Assembly (NCBI RefSeq): GCF_000716545.1 | Contig: NZ_JNWZ01000040.1 | Location: 1 to 64,000 of the forward strand | DNA: 64,000 nt | DNA from: Kitasatospora phosalacinea | GTDB lineage: Bacteria > Actinomycetota > Actinomycetes > Streptomycetales > Streptomycetaceae | Direction of reading: 5' to 3' | Part shown: piece by piece, positions 8,363 through 16,367 of the stretch | Position numbering within the stretch: the stretch's first letter is position 1 | Layout of the letters: each line of letters starts with the position of its first letter | The notes under the pieces: generated by a model | Told to the model about the DNA's origin: nothing | Databases searched by the model: none | Seen by the model: only the letters and a program-made list of their open reading frames with translations | Translations under genes and position numbers: made by a program

Positions 8363-9472
8363 CTATCCGGCGAGGTTGGCGACGTAGGAACCGCTGACGG
8401 TCCAGGGGGTGAGTTCGATGCCGAAGCCGCTGTGTTCGCCGTCCTGGGTGTGGACGAGCTTGCCGGACAGGTGCACGGTGTCGCCGGACCTGAAGGCGCC
8501 GGTGTAAGCACCGAGATACGAGCGCATGTGGGTGATCCGGCGGGCGAAGGAGTCGGCCTCGTCGATGGTCGAGCTGAGGATGGTCTTGACCTTGATCCCG
8601 TAAACGGCCGGGGTGGTGAGACCCTCGGTGTGGTCGGTGATCTTGGCGAGGAGTGAGATCTCGCCGATCTCCTTGGAGGAGATCCGGGCAAAGGTCTTGT
8701 CGCGGTCGGAGCGGATGGGTTCGCAGTTGATGTGCGCGCCAGCGTTGGCGGTGAGCCCTTGGAGCTTGCGGCGTTCCTGCTTGATGAGGGCGTCGAAGGA
8801 GCTTCCCTCCATGTACTTGGCACGGCGGATGTACAGCCGGGTGAGGTCGTCCCCGTCGTACGGACGGATCAGGTCGGTCTGTTGGAAGAGCTCCTGGGCA
8901 GCCTGGTAGCCCTCGGGTCCGTAGCAGACGAGGTCGATGTCGGAGCGCTCGTTGAAGCAGCCGACGAGGAAGGAGCCGGTGACGCCGATCAGGCCCTGGG
9001 CGTCGTTAGCGGTGATCCACTCGGTGATCGCCAGAAGGTCCTTGCCGGCCGGGTTGTCGGCGACCGCGCCGGGGTCCTCGTGGATGGCGGCGAGGGCCTG
9101 GCGGCAGGAGTAGTGGACGGCCACGTCCTCGCGCGGGATGCCGGTGATGACGCAGCCGAGGGTGTCGGAGTAGACGTAGCACTCCGGCCTGCCGGCGAGG
9201 ATGCCGAAGGACTTCGACACGACGCTGTTCTGCCGGTAGGTCCGGTCGAAGAGCCGCCGGTCGCCTTTCTCATCGGGGTGGTACTTGACGTAGCCGAGGT
9301 AGTGGCTGCCGGGGTGGCTGTCGCCGATGACCTTGAAGACGACGCCGTGGTGGTCCATCAGGTAGTCACGGTCGCGAACGGTGGGAACCGGCCTACCGGT
9401 GTTCAGCGGTGAACCGTTCCAGAGTGGGGAAGGTGCCGGTGTCGATCGTGTTGGACGACTCATACTGATCAA
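8363..9472 (-). CDS. Nucleotidyltransferase-domain protein
   Basis: The central part carries GSFLVGCFNERSDIDLV (around residues 166-182), the G-S ... D-x-D signature of the Pol-beta nucleotidyltransferase superfamily, which moves an NMP to a substrate. The C-terminal 80 residues look like a separate small beta domain. The start is uncertain. The ATG codons at 9472 and 9463 overlap the kinase gene by about 70-80 bases, while ATG 9358 would avoid the overlap but remove the RDRDYL stretch that looks conserved. The longer form is given. A kinase precedes it and a phosphatase follows, suggesting steps on one phosphorylated or nucleotidylated small molecule. Function inferred from fold only. Confidence 0.72.
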   Translation of the reverse strand: MISMSRPTRSTPAPSPLWNGSPLNTGRPVPTVRDRDYLMDHHGVVFKVIGDSHPGSHYLGYVKYHPDEKGDRRLFDRTYRQNSVVSKSFGILAGRPECYVYSDTLGCVITGIPREDVAVHYSCRQALAAIHEDPGAVADNPAGKDLLAITEWITANDAQGLIGVTGSFLVGCFNERSDIDLVCYGPEGYQAAQELFQQTDLIRPYDGDDLTRLYIRRAKYMEGSSFDALIKQERRKLQGLTANAGAHINCEPIRSDRDKTFARISSKEIGEISLLAKITDHTEGLTTPAVYGIKVKTILSSTIDEADSFARRITHMRSYLGAYTGAFRSGDTVHLSGKLVHTQDGEHSGFGIELTPWTVSGSYVANLAG

Positions 9473-10295
9473 GTCCCATCGTGAAGAGGGTGCGGCGGTA
9501 CTGCCACTTGATGTGCTTGTCGTGCCGTGTGGGGTCGGTGGGCCGCATGAGGGCGAGGAAGAAGAAGCACTTGACGAGCAGGAAGTCGCCCAGGTGCTCG
9601 CTCACCCGCTGCCCGATCAGGGATGCGGTGGTCTCGTCGAGTGCGCCGGTGTAGGCGGCGCGCTGTTCCGGGGTGATCGTGTAGCCCTTGCCGCCGCCCT
9701 TGAAGGCCACTATGTCGAGCGCGGGGTAGACGTCGTAGCCGAGCGGGACCGGTCCGTGGTGCTGCCAGTCGATGACCCCGGCCTGGAGGACGTTGGGCAG
9801 GCCGTAGTCCAAGTTCCCGTGCACCATCGGGAGCTGGGCCAGCCGGTCGAGGGCGTGCTTGACCACCTCTCGGACGCGCGGGATGTCGAAGTCAGGGTTC
9901 TCCTCGAAGACCTCGGCCGCGAAGGCCGCCTTCTCGAACCACGGCGTGGCGGGGAGGGGGTGCCTCGCCTGGGCCTGCAGGAGCTTGGATGCGACGGCCG
10001 CCGCCTTGGTGATCACCTGGTAGCTGACCTGACCGTTCTGCCTAGCGTCGGCCAGCGCCTCCTCGTGCAGTGAGCTGTCACCGATGGCGCGCTCGACGGC
10101 GAAGTAGCGCCCGTCCTCCGAGCCACTGTCAACGATCTCCGGCACCGGGTAACCAAGGCCGGCAACCAGTTGCTGGAACTCGCCCTCCGCCCGCAGATCC
10201 TCGCCACCGGTCCGCTTGTAGAGCAGGCCATCGGTCGACCTCCACACCGCGCCTTCGGTGGCGGTCCTGTCCTTCACGAACTCCCAGTCACTCAT
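9393..10295 (-). CDS. Aminoglycoside phosphotransferase (APH)-like small-molecule kinase
   Basis: The 300-residue protein has the APH/choline-kinase layout: an N-terminal lobe with LLYKR and a conserved E in VERAIGDSSL, then the catalytic loop HGNLDYGLPN and metal-binding VIDWQHHG. These enzymes phosphorylate hydroxyls on small molecules; resistance is only one of several roles, and nothing here shows an antibiotic substrate. The ATG at 10295, preceded by AAAGGA, gives the expected length. Its 3' end overlaps the proposed 5' end of the nucleotidyltransferase gene. A 241-bp gap upstream shows no clear gene, so this may start a second transcript within the cassette. Confidence 0.75.
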   Translation of the reverse strand: MSDWEFVKDRTATEGAVWRSTDGLLYKRTGGEDLRAEGEFQQLVAGLGYPVPEIVDSGSEDGRYFAVERAIGDSSLHEEALADARQNGQVSYQVITKAAAVASKLLQAQARHPLPATPWFEKAAFAAEVFEENPDFDIPRVREVVKHALDRLAQLPMVHGNLDYGLPNVLQAGVIDWQHHGPVPLGYDVYPALDIVAFKGGGKGYTITPEQRAAYTGALDETTASLIGQRVSEHLGDFLLVKCFFFLALMRPTDPTRHDKHIKWQYRRTLFTMGLDQYESSNTIDTGTFPTLERFTAEHR

Positions 10296-10536
10296 CCATC
10301 CATCCTTTCGCAGAGCCGAGTTGACCTGGGGCAAGCACGACTGTGGGCGGGTTGCGCGGCATCGGGCCAGCCGTTCCTGAGGGGGCCACCAGTGCTGTCG
10401 CGGCCCGGTCGGTGTACCTGCATCGGCACGACCAAAATCAGACGGACAATGCTGCGCTCGACCTCTTGTACGCCCAGCCGTGCCCGGTCGCAGTAGTCGG
10501 GTCTTCGAGCGGGTGGACCTACTAGGGAAGGAACGA

Positions 10537-10890
10537 TCAACCGCCACGACGGTGGCGCCCCAGTCGCCCGCCCAGAGGCTTGAAGCTCCGATCAGATTCA
10601 GGAAGCGACGCAAGCTGAGACGGCTCGTCGCTGAGCAGGATCGAGCGCCAGACCCGCTCCTGAAGTTCCCGGATGCACGGGCCGCAGGCGTACATAGGTG
10701 CCTGGGCTCCCGCCACGCTCACGGGACCGATCCACAGCACTCGGGTCCACTGCTGACCGCAGTAGAGCCAGCAGAAGCCGTCCACCCACTGGTTTCCATC
10801 GTCGGTGGCCGCTGGGGCAGGCCGACCGCCCCGGGCGAAGTCGGTGATTCCTGGGATCACTCGGTGTGGCACGACCAGTTCCGTCAGCAC
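10537..10890 (-). CDS. Small conserved Cys-containing hypothetical protein
   Basis: A 117-residue protein beginning MLTELVVPHRV and containing a CWLYCG pair and a YACGPCIREL pair, four cysteines that could bind a metal. Its GTG start is 3 bases after the stop of the methyltransferase-CYTH gene, so it is translated from the same message. The C-terminal 25 residues are basic and low in complexity. I do not recognise a family and propose no function beyond membership of the cassette. Confidence 0.6.
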   Translation of the reverse strand: MLTELVVPHRVIPGITDFARGGRPAPAATDDGNQWVDGFCWLYCGQQWTRVLWIGPVSVAGAQAPMYACGPCIRELQERVWRSILLSDEPSQLASLPESDRSFKPLGGRLGRHRRGG

Positions 10891-10893
10891 AGC

Positions 10894-12042
10894 TCAGCTC
10901 TCGGCCGCCGTGGGCACCGATCCGGTCTTGTCCGTGTCGGCGAACAGAAGGGTGGGCTCGGCGAGGATGTTGCGGCCGGCCTCGCTCTTGTAGATCTCGT
11001 CCACGCTGCCGAACCGGGCCTTGGAGTAGTCGAGGTCGAGCAGGGCCGCGGCCTGGCGGACCGACGCCTCGTCGGGTCCCTCGATCTCGACGAAGGTCGG
11101 CAGGTCGGGCCAGGTGTCGAAGTCGAAGACGACCTCGCCCAGGCGCCACTCCTCGCGGTAGTTCTCCTGGTAGCGGACCTCACGCAGGCCGACGCGGCGG
11201 AGGATCTCGGCCGTGGCGTGGAGGTCGGCGACCTCGGTGTCGATCTCCGTGGTGCCGTCGATCGTGGTCGCGTCGGTGACCTGCTTGAGCGTGAGGGTCG
11301 AGCGGGTGCCCTCGTCGCGCAGCCGGACCCACTGGTTGCTGTCGAAGGCGTCGTTCTCGAAGATCTTGCGGGTGAGGAGGGTGCGTGGGAACACCCGAAC
11401 GGCACCCAGGGCCGCCAGCAGGAGGCCCATGCGGTGGGTGTGGTCCTGAAGCCGGCCGACGTGGGCCCGCTCGGTGAACTCGCCGGTCCTCAGCGTCAGC
11501 AGGATGGTCCAGGCGCTGGTGAAGTGGCGGCTGAGCCTCTCCGGGGAGGTGTAGTGCTCGATGAGGTGGTGGCGCTGGTCGACGGGCATCATGAACTCCG
11601 CACCGAACAGGCCGTTGGGACGTACGAGGAGCTGCATGCGGGCGATGAACTCGGCGAGCGGGCGATGGTGGTTGGCGCTGTAGTGCCACGAACAGCTCGT
11701 CCAGACCGCGTCGCAGAGGGTGCCGAGGGGCTCAGCGTCGAGGAAGTCCTGGTCGACCACTCGCACCCGGTCGTAGAGCTCTTCGAGCTTGAGGCGGTCG
11801 ATCAGCCCCATCGCGTGAGCGTCGACCTCACCTGGAAGTCGGACCTCGCCGCCGTGAAGGGCCTGCGGGTCGCGTTCGAAGGCGACGACCCGGTAGCCGG
11901 CGGCGGCCAGCGGCAGGACCAGTCTGCCGTCGGCGGCCCCGATGACCGCGACCGTGCCCTCAGGTGCGACCCGTTCCTTGAGCGCGGCGAGGAACTGGGG
12001 GAAGAACGTGAGCGTGTGCTCCCACAGGCTCTGTGTCTGCAC
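10894..12042 (-). CDS. Fusion of a class I SAM methyltransferase and a CYTH domain
   Basis: Residues about 1-195 form a SAM-binding domain: AVIGAADGRLVLPLA is motif I and a Rossmann-type pattern follows. Residues about 205-370 match the CYTH (class IV adenylate cyclase / thiamine triphosphatase) fold: RKIFEN, WVRLRDEG, LTLKQV, a cluster of E/D with IDTEVADL, WRLGEVVFDFDTWP and FVEIEGP. CYTH proteins bind triphosphates in an acidic tunnel, making cAMP or cleaving tripolyphosphates. The start is GTG at 12042, with AAGGAG upstream; it lies inside the 3' end of the P-loop gene. A methylase joined to a triphosphate-binding domain is unusual and suggests a nucleotide-like substrate. Confidence 0.78.
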   Translation of the reverse strand: MQTQSLWEHTLTFFPQFLAALKERVAPEGTVAVIGAADGRLVLPLAAAGYRVVAFERDPQALHGGEVRLPGEVDAHAMGLIDRLKLEELYDRVRVVDQDFLDAEPLGTLCDAVWTSCSWHYSANHHRPLAEFIARMQLLVRPNGLFGAEFMMPVDQRHHLIEHYTSPERLSRHFTSAWTILLTLRTGEFTERAHVGRLQDHTHRMGLLLAALGAVRVFPRTLLTRKIFENDAFDSNQWVRLRDEGTRSTLTLKQVTDATTIDGTTEIDTEVADLHATAEILRRVGLREVRYQENYREEWRLGEVVFDFDTWPDLPTFVEIEGPDEASVRQAAALLDLDYSKARFGSVDEIYKSEAGRNILAEPTLLFADTDKTGSVPTAAES

Positions 12043-12601
12043 GGTTCTGGGCTCCTTGAGGGGCGGTGGCGAGAATGGCTCGGACGACCTGCTTGGGTTC
12101 GAGCCCGGTGGTGTCGACCTGGTGCATCGGGAACCGGGCGTAGGCGGCGGTGATTCGTTCGGCGATGTCCTCGCCGAGCGTGTCCCAGGGAGACACGGGC
12201 TTCTGCCGGCCGGCCAGGCGGCGTTGACGTTCGTTCTCGGTGCAGACCAACTGGTAGGTGACCGGCTGAGGCAGGTCGGGCGGCAGGGCGATGCCCAGAC
12301 GGGAGCCGAATGCCTGGTGATTGGCCAGGCATCGGGCGAAGTAGCTCTCCACCACGACGAGGATGCCCGCGTCCAGGCAGCTCTGGATCTCGTCGATGGC
12401 CGTGAACAGTGCGGAGAGGTAGAAGCACAGCCGGGCCTCGGTGTTCTCCCGGCGGTCGATCTCCGGTCGGAGCTGCTGGTAGAGGAGCGGGACGGTGGGG
12501 ACCAGAACGGCACCCTGGGCTGCGGCGAGCAGTGGTGCGATGGTCGACTTGCCGGTGCCGCGCAGCCCTTCGAGGCATTCGAAGAGGGGACCGTCAGGCA
12601 C
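11960..12601 (-). CDS. P-loop kinase-like protein (thymidylate/deoxynucleoside kinase fold)
   Basis: A Walker A motif, GLRGTGKST, stands near the N-terminus (residues 12-20), and the spacing and later basic stretch NERQRRLAGR fit a nucleoside or nucleotide kinase lid region. The 213-residue length is that of dTMP kinase-like proteins, but the chromosomal tmk is elsewhere in the window, so this is an accessory paralogue. The GTG start at 12601 overlaps the radical SAM stop by 8 bases, and its last 83 bases overlap the methyltransferase-CYTH gene. The final 40 residues lie in that overlap and may not be conserved. Substrate unknown. Confidence 0.72.
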   Translation of the reverse strand: MPDGPLFECLEGLRGTGKSTIAPLLAAAQGAVLVPTVPLLYQQLRPEIDRRENTEARLCFYLSALFTAIDEIQSCLDAGILVVVESYFARCLANHQAFGSRLGIALPPDLPQPVTYQLVCTENERQRRLAGRQKPVSPWDTLGEDIAERITAAYARFPMHQVDTTGLEPKQVVRAILATAPQGAQNRADTEPVGAHAHVLPPVPRRAQGTGRT

Positions 12602-13496
12602 GGCCGTACACCACGTCGGGTACGGCGAGCGTGAGTTCGTCCGTGGTGGACGGCCGATGGTGGATGCGGTCCGTGAGCTTGTCGTACGAGAAGGCGTGGA
12701 AGTCCTTGCCGACCGCCTTGCAGGACATGGTGAGTGCTCCGCGCGGGTCGACCTCGATCCGCTCGATCTCACGCAGGCCGGCGGCGGGAGCGCCGGTCTC
12801 CGGGGCACCGTCGACGGACAGGTCCTCGTCGACGACGATCTCGATGGCCAGGTCGGCGGCCTGGAGCTGTTCGCGCAGGCGGGCGTAGGCCGTGGGGTCG
12901 GTGACGAGGAGCTCGGGGTGGTCAGCGGCATTGCCGACCGACCGCAGGCAGTGCAGCTTCAACTGCCGTGCGCCGAAGTCCTGGAGGGTGCGGGCCAGCG
13001 GCAGCACCTCGTGGATGTTGCGGGAGGTGACCGTCAGGGTGGCTCCGGTATGGACCCCGAGTTCCCGCGCCCGGCTGAGCGCGCTGAGCGCGCCCTGGTA
13101 ACTGCCGGCCTTGCGGATCTGGTCGTTGGTCGCGCCGATCCCCTCCAGCGAAACCCGCAGGAAGTCGAGGTACGGAGCGATCTCGGTGAGGCGGCGCTCG
13201 ATGCGGTAGCCGTTGGTGCAGATCTCGACCTGCAGGCCCAGTTGCTGCTTGGCGTAGCGGACCACCTGCGGCAGGTCCTTGTGAAGGAACGGCTCCCCAC
13301 CGAGCAGGGTGACCGCCTCGGTGCCGTAGCGGTGGTGCATGAGGGTGAGGAGGTTGATCGCCTCCTGGAGACTGAACGCATCGGCGCGTTGCAGCCGCTC
13401 ACCGTGGAAGCAGTGCAGGCAGGTGAAGTTGCAGCGGTACAGCAGTTGTAGGTACAGCATCCGGATCCTGCGGACGCCGGTGACTTCCTCGATCAC
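12594..13496 (-). CDS. Radical SAM enzyme
   Basis: A 300-residue protein with CNFTCLHC (a C-x3-C-x2-C cluster near residue 22) that binds the 4Fe-4S used to cleave SAM, followed by LLGGEPFLH, the GGE motif. The later ICTNGY and RVSLEG stretches are also typical of the core barrel. I see no second iron-sulfur SPASM cluster: only one further Cys pair region, with MSCKAVG near 260. It follows the HAD gene by 83 bases and overlaps the P-loop gene. Radical SAM enzymes do difficult carbon chemistry; the neighbours suggest a phosphorylated or nucleotide-linked substrate. GTG start at 13496. Confidence 0.85.
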   Translation of the reverse strand: MIEEVTGVRRIRMLYLQLLYRCNFTCLHCFHGERLQRADAFSLQEAINLLTLMHHRYGTEAVTLLGGEPFLHKDLPQVVRYAKQQLGLQVEICTNGYRIERRLTEIAPYLDFLRVSLEGIGATNDQIRKAGSYQGALSALSRARELGVHTGATLTVTSRNIHEVLPLARTLQDFGARQLKLHCLRSVGNAADHPELLVTDPTAYARLREQLQAADLAIEIVVDEDLSVDGAPETGAPAAGLREIERIEVDPRGALTMSCKAVGKDFHAFSYDKLTDRIHHRPSTTDELTLAVPDVVYGRA

Positions 13497-13579
13497 GTGG
13501 ACCCCCTCGGCCGATTGGCTGCTGGAGACCCGATGGTTGCGCAGTGCGCGAGGACCGCGTCACCGCGTACTTGGACGAT

Positions 13580-14275
13580 TCAGGGACGTCCTGGGACGTT
13601 TTCCAGTAGTTCGAGGAGACCGGCCGTGTCCGACAGGTTCGGCAGCACCACCGGAGCGCCTGCCGCCTCCAGCTCGGCCCGGCTGTGGATGCCGGAGGCG
13701 ACCGCGATGATCCCGGAGCCTGTGGTGAGGGCTGCCTCGACGTCCCGCGGCGTGTCGCCCACCAGGACGACCGGAACGTCACCGGGTAGCCCGCGGTAGC
13801 GCTGGACGCGCTGGCGGGCGACGGCGACCAGGTCGGGACGCTGTTCTGCGTCAGCGCCGTAGGCCCCGACAGCGAGATCCAGCAGCGGATCGAGGCCGAA
13901 AGCCGACAGCTTCACGCGCGCGTTCGCCGCGATGTTGCCGGTCAGCACCGAGGAGACCCATTCGGCCCGGGACGAAACGGCTTCTAGGGCATCGAGCGCA
14001 CCCGGGAGCGCTGTCCCGCGCCGGCGCAGTTGACCCAGACGTTCCTCGCCGGATCGGGTGAGGGCGGCCTCGACGATCGACCAATCAGGCTCCGGGAGAC
14101 CGTGTCGATAGAACATGTCGCGCATGATCAGACGGTCGGTACGGCCCTCCGTCGATGCTCCCACGGTTGGTGGGATGCCGGACAGCATGGTGAACGCGGC
14201 GGCGTAGATCTCCTTGCTCACCCCGGCGTTCTCGATGAGCGTGTGGTCGATGTCCCACAGGACGATGAGCTGCAT
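13580..14275 (-). CDS. HAD-superfamily phosphatase
   Basis: The protein opens with LWDIDHTLIE, the D-x-D-x-T motif that forms the phospho-aspartate, then SVLTGN (motif II) and VVLVGDTPRDVEAA (motif IV). A helical cap of about 90 residues fits the phosphoglycolate-phosphatase-like C1 group. The ATG at 14275 gives the usual short lead before the catalytic Asp. It is the first gene of the minus-strand cassette and diverges from the XRE regulator across 86 bases. Substrate unknown. Confidence 0.8.
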   Translation of the reverse strand: MQLIVLWDIDHTLIENAGVSKEIYAAAFTMLSGIPPTVGASTEGRTDRLIMRDMFYRHGLPEPDWSIVEAALTRSGEERLGQLRRRGTALPGALDALEAVSSRAEWVSSVLTGNIAANARVKLSAFGLDPLLDLAVGAYGADAEQRPDLVAVARQRVQRYRGLPGDVPVVLVGDTPRDVEAALTTGSGIIAVASGIHSRAELEAAGAPVVLPNLSDTAGLLELLENVPGRP

Positions 14276-14361
14276 GTCGCCAGCGTAAGCATTTTGTTGG
14301 ACCGTCAGCTCCGACAGAGCGCCTCCCACGTCCTTGCACGACCGCGCTCCACTCAGCTTGT
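14276..14361. promoter_or_regulatory. Divergent control region between cassette and XRE regulator
   Basis: Only 86 bases separate the start of the HAD gene from the ATG of the helix-turn-helix gene, so both promoters must lie here. The segment includes an AT-rich run (GCATTTTGTTGG) that stands out from its surroundings. Inference: the XRE protein binds here and controls its own gene and the cassette. No clear palindrome was found. Confidence 0.45.
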
Positions 14362-15138
14362 ATGGCCTCCGTGAACGAGCGACTTCACTCCGTACTCGCC
14401 CAGCGAGGTGTCACACCCGAGGCGGTCGCCGAAGCTTGCGAAGTAGACCCCAAGACCGTCGGTCGCTGGCTCGGCGGGCGCGTGCCCCACCCGAGGCACC
14501 GCTTCCGCGTCGCTCGGTTCCTGCGGGTGGAGGAGACCTTCCTCTGGCCGGACCCGCAGCCCCGTACAGGCAGGCGGCCGGGCGGATCAGGCACTGAACT
14601 CGTCGGCACCTACCAGAACCGGGCCAGTGTGCCCCGCGAGACCTGGCTGACCCTGTTGCAGGAGGCTCGGCAGCAGATCGACGTACTCGTCTTCTCCGGG
14701 ACGTTCTTCGCGCAGTCCAACCCACACGTCGCCAAGATGCTCGCCGAGCGAGCTGCCGACGGCGTTCGGGTTCGGCTGTGCTTCGGCAACCCGAGCGGGC
14801 ACACCGCCGCCGTCCGGGGCCGGGAGGAAGGCATCGGCGACACCCTCGCCGCCAAGATCCGCGCCTCCCTGACCTACTACCGCTCCCTGCTCACGGAGGA
14901 TGGGTGCGAGGTGAGGCTCCACGACACCACGCTGTACAACTCCCTCTTCCGCTACGACGACAACCTGCTGGTCAACCCCCACATCTACGGCCAGCCGGCC
15001 AGCGCCAACCCCCTGCTCCACCTCAAGCGGGTGGACACCACCGGCTGGTTCGACAACTACGTTCAGAGCTTCGAAGCAGTCTGGGCTCGAGCGCGGCCCT
15101 GGACGCCCGACCAGGAGGGGATCGCCACACATGGGTAG
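14362..15138 (+). CDS. XRE-type regulator with a C-terminal phospholipase-D-like domain
   Basis: Residues about 5-60 form a helix-turn-helix (LAQRGVTPEAVAEACEVDP, then KTVGRWLGG). After a linker, residues about 85-250 resemble the PLD-like fold often found behind XRE domains in streptomycetes (DUF5919 type): DVLVFSGTFF, VRLCFGNP and LHDTTLYNSLFRYDD. I do not see an intact HKD catalytic pair, so it may sense a ligand rather than cut. The stop overlaps the next gene by 8 bases, coupling it to a NUDIX hydrolase. Its place beside the divergent cassette suggests it responds to a metabolite the cassette makes or destroys. Confidence 0.75.
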   Translation: MASVNERLHSVLAQRGVTPEAVAEACEVDPKTVGRWLGGRVPHPRHRFRVARFLRVEETFLWPDPQPRTGRRPGGSGTELVGTYQNRASVPRETWLTLLQEARQQIDVLVFSGTFFAQSNPHVAKMLAERAADGVRVRLCFGNPSGHTAAVRGREEGIGDTLAAKIRASLTYYRSLLTEDGCEVRLHDTTLYNSLFRYDDNLLVNPHIYGQPASANPLLHLKRVDTTGWFDNYVQSFEAVWARARPWTPDQEGIATHG

Positions 15139-15598
15139 GACTGAGTACTACAACGACCCGAACGCACCCAAGGCCAACACCCTCATCCCGGCCAGCAACC
15201 TGCTCGTCGTCGACGACTCCGGCGCCGTCCTGTTGCAGCGCCGCCGCGACACGGGCCAGTGGGCACTGCCCGGCGGAGCCCAGGACATCGGGGAGACCGC
15301 CGCCCAGTGCGCGGTCCGCGAGTGCCTCGAGGAGACCGGCATCGTCGCCGAGATCACCGGCTTCCTCGGCGTCTACACCAACCCCCACCACATCGTCGCC
15401 TACACCGACGGCGAGATCCGCCAGCAGTACGAGAACACCTACATCGGCCGCCCCGTCGGCGGCGAACCAACGATCAACGACGAGGCCGACGGCGTCCGCT
15501 TCGTCCGGCCCGCCGACCTCGACCAGTACGACATCCACCCCAGCATGCGCCAGCAGATCAGCGACTACCTAGCGGGCACCTACCCCTACCTGGGCTGA
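15131..15598 (+). CDS. NUDIX hydrolase
   Basis: A 155-residue protein with a complete NUDIX box, GGAQDIGETAAQ followed by RECLEETGI, which binds the metal and cleaves nucleoside diphosphates linked to another group. The N-terminus (TEYYNDPNAP) is typical of a streptomycete subgroup encoded next to XRE/DUF5919 genes. Its ATG lies within the end of the regulator gene, so the two are translated together. The last 13 bases overlap the oppositely oriented HD gene. Substrate unknown. Confidence 0.88.
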   Translation: MGRTEYYNDPNAPKANTLIPASNLLVVDDSGAVLLQRRRDTGQWALPGGAQDIGETAAQCAVRECLEETGIVAEITGFLGVYTNPHHIVAYTDGEIRQQYENTYIGRPVGGEPTINDEADGVRFVRPADLDQYDIHPSMRQQISDYLAGTYPYLG

Positions 15599-16149
15599 AC
15601 CGCCAACGCCGCCTCCACCCGCGCCACGGCCGCGAAGATCTCCGGCGACGCCCGGCGGATGAACCGCCCCACCACGCTCTCCGCCCCGTAGCGGCCGAGG
15701 ATCTCCGCCACGCGCGCCTCGGCCGCGGTCGGGAGGCCGTCGGGCGTCGTCGTCATGTCGCACCACACCAGGGCGCCGACCAGGCGCTGGTCCTCCACCA
15801 ACGGGAACTCGGCCTCCAGCACTTCCCGAAGGCCGCGTTCCTCGGCTTCGAGCAGCGCGAACGAGTGGTTCGCCACCAGCCGCGTGAGCTGATCGTCCGC
15901 CCCATGGGCGTCACGCAGGAACCGTGCGCCGTCGAGCGGGTGGAACCCCGTGTCCGCCAGCCTCGGCGCGTAGCCGACATCGTGCAGCAGAGCCGCGCGG
16001 ACGAGGAGCCCGGCTTGCTGGCCGAGAACCTCTTGGAGGCGGCCGGCTCGCTCTGCCACGCCTTGCGTGTGCGCCCAGCGGCGGGGCAGCGGCTCAGCGA
16101 GCTCACTCCTCGCCACCGTCCTGGCCCAAGAAGTCGGTTCTTCGCTCAT
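15586..16149 (-). CDS. HD-domain phosphohydrolase
   Basis: The 187-residue protein contains RWAHTQGVAE, then ALLHDVGYAP with the metal-binding His-Asp pair, then VANHSF, an HD-superfamily layout for small cytosolic phosphohydrolases that act on nucleotides or similar compounds. The ATG at 16149 is favoured because the frame upstream lacks similarity and the motif spacing is then normal. It converges on the NUDIX gene with a 13-base 3' overlap, so transcripts of the two are antisense at their ends. Confidence 0.78.
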   Translation of the reverse strand: MSEEPTSWARTVARSELAEPLPRRWAHTQGVAERAGRLQEVLGQQAGLLVRAALLHDVGYAPRLADTGFHPLDGARFLRDAHGADDQLTRLVANHSFALLEAEERGLREVLEAEFPLVEDQRLVGALVWCDMTTTPDGLPTAAEARVAEILGRYGAESVVGRFIRRASPEIFAAVARVEAALAVQPR

Positions 16150-16367
16150 GCCTCGATGGCTTCCCCTGCCGACCACCGCTACGCATGGGACCGGACGATC
16201 TACGGCCAACCTTGAGGAGGTGCGGTGCGAGCTCCGTACGGCAAGCCGGGCCAGTGACAACGTCGTTGAGCACTTACAGACGATGGGGATCCTCCGAAAC
16301 TCGGCGAGCCGCTTCACCCACGCCGCTACGATCCTCCTCACCCATCTGGCCACCTGAAGGAGCAGAC

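Noticed and set aside
6407..16149. Antibiotic-resistance or classical biosynthetic gene cluster
   Set aside because: An APH-like kinase and radical SAM enzyme are present, but there is no core synthase, precursor peptide, transporter or known resistance determinant.
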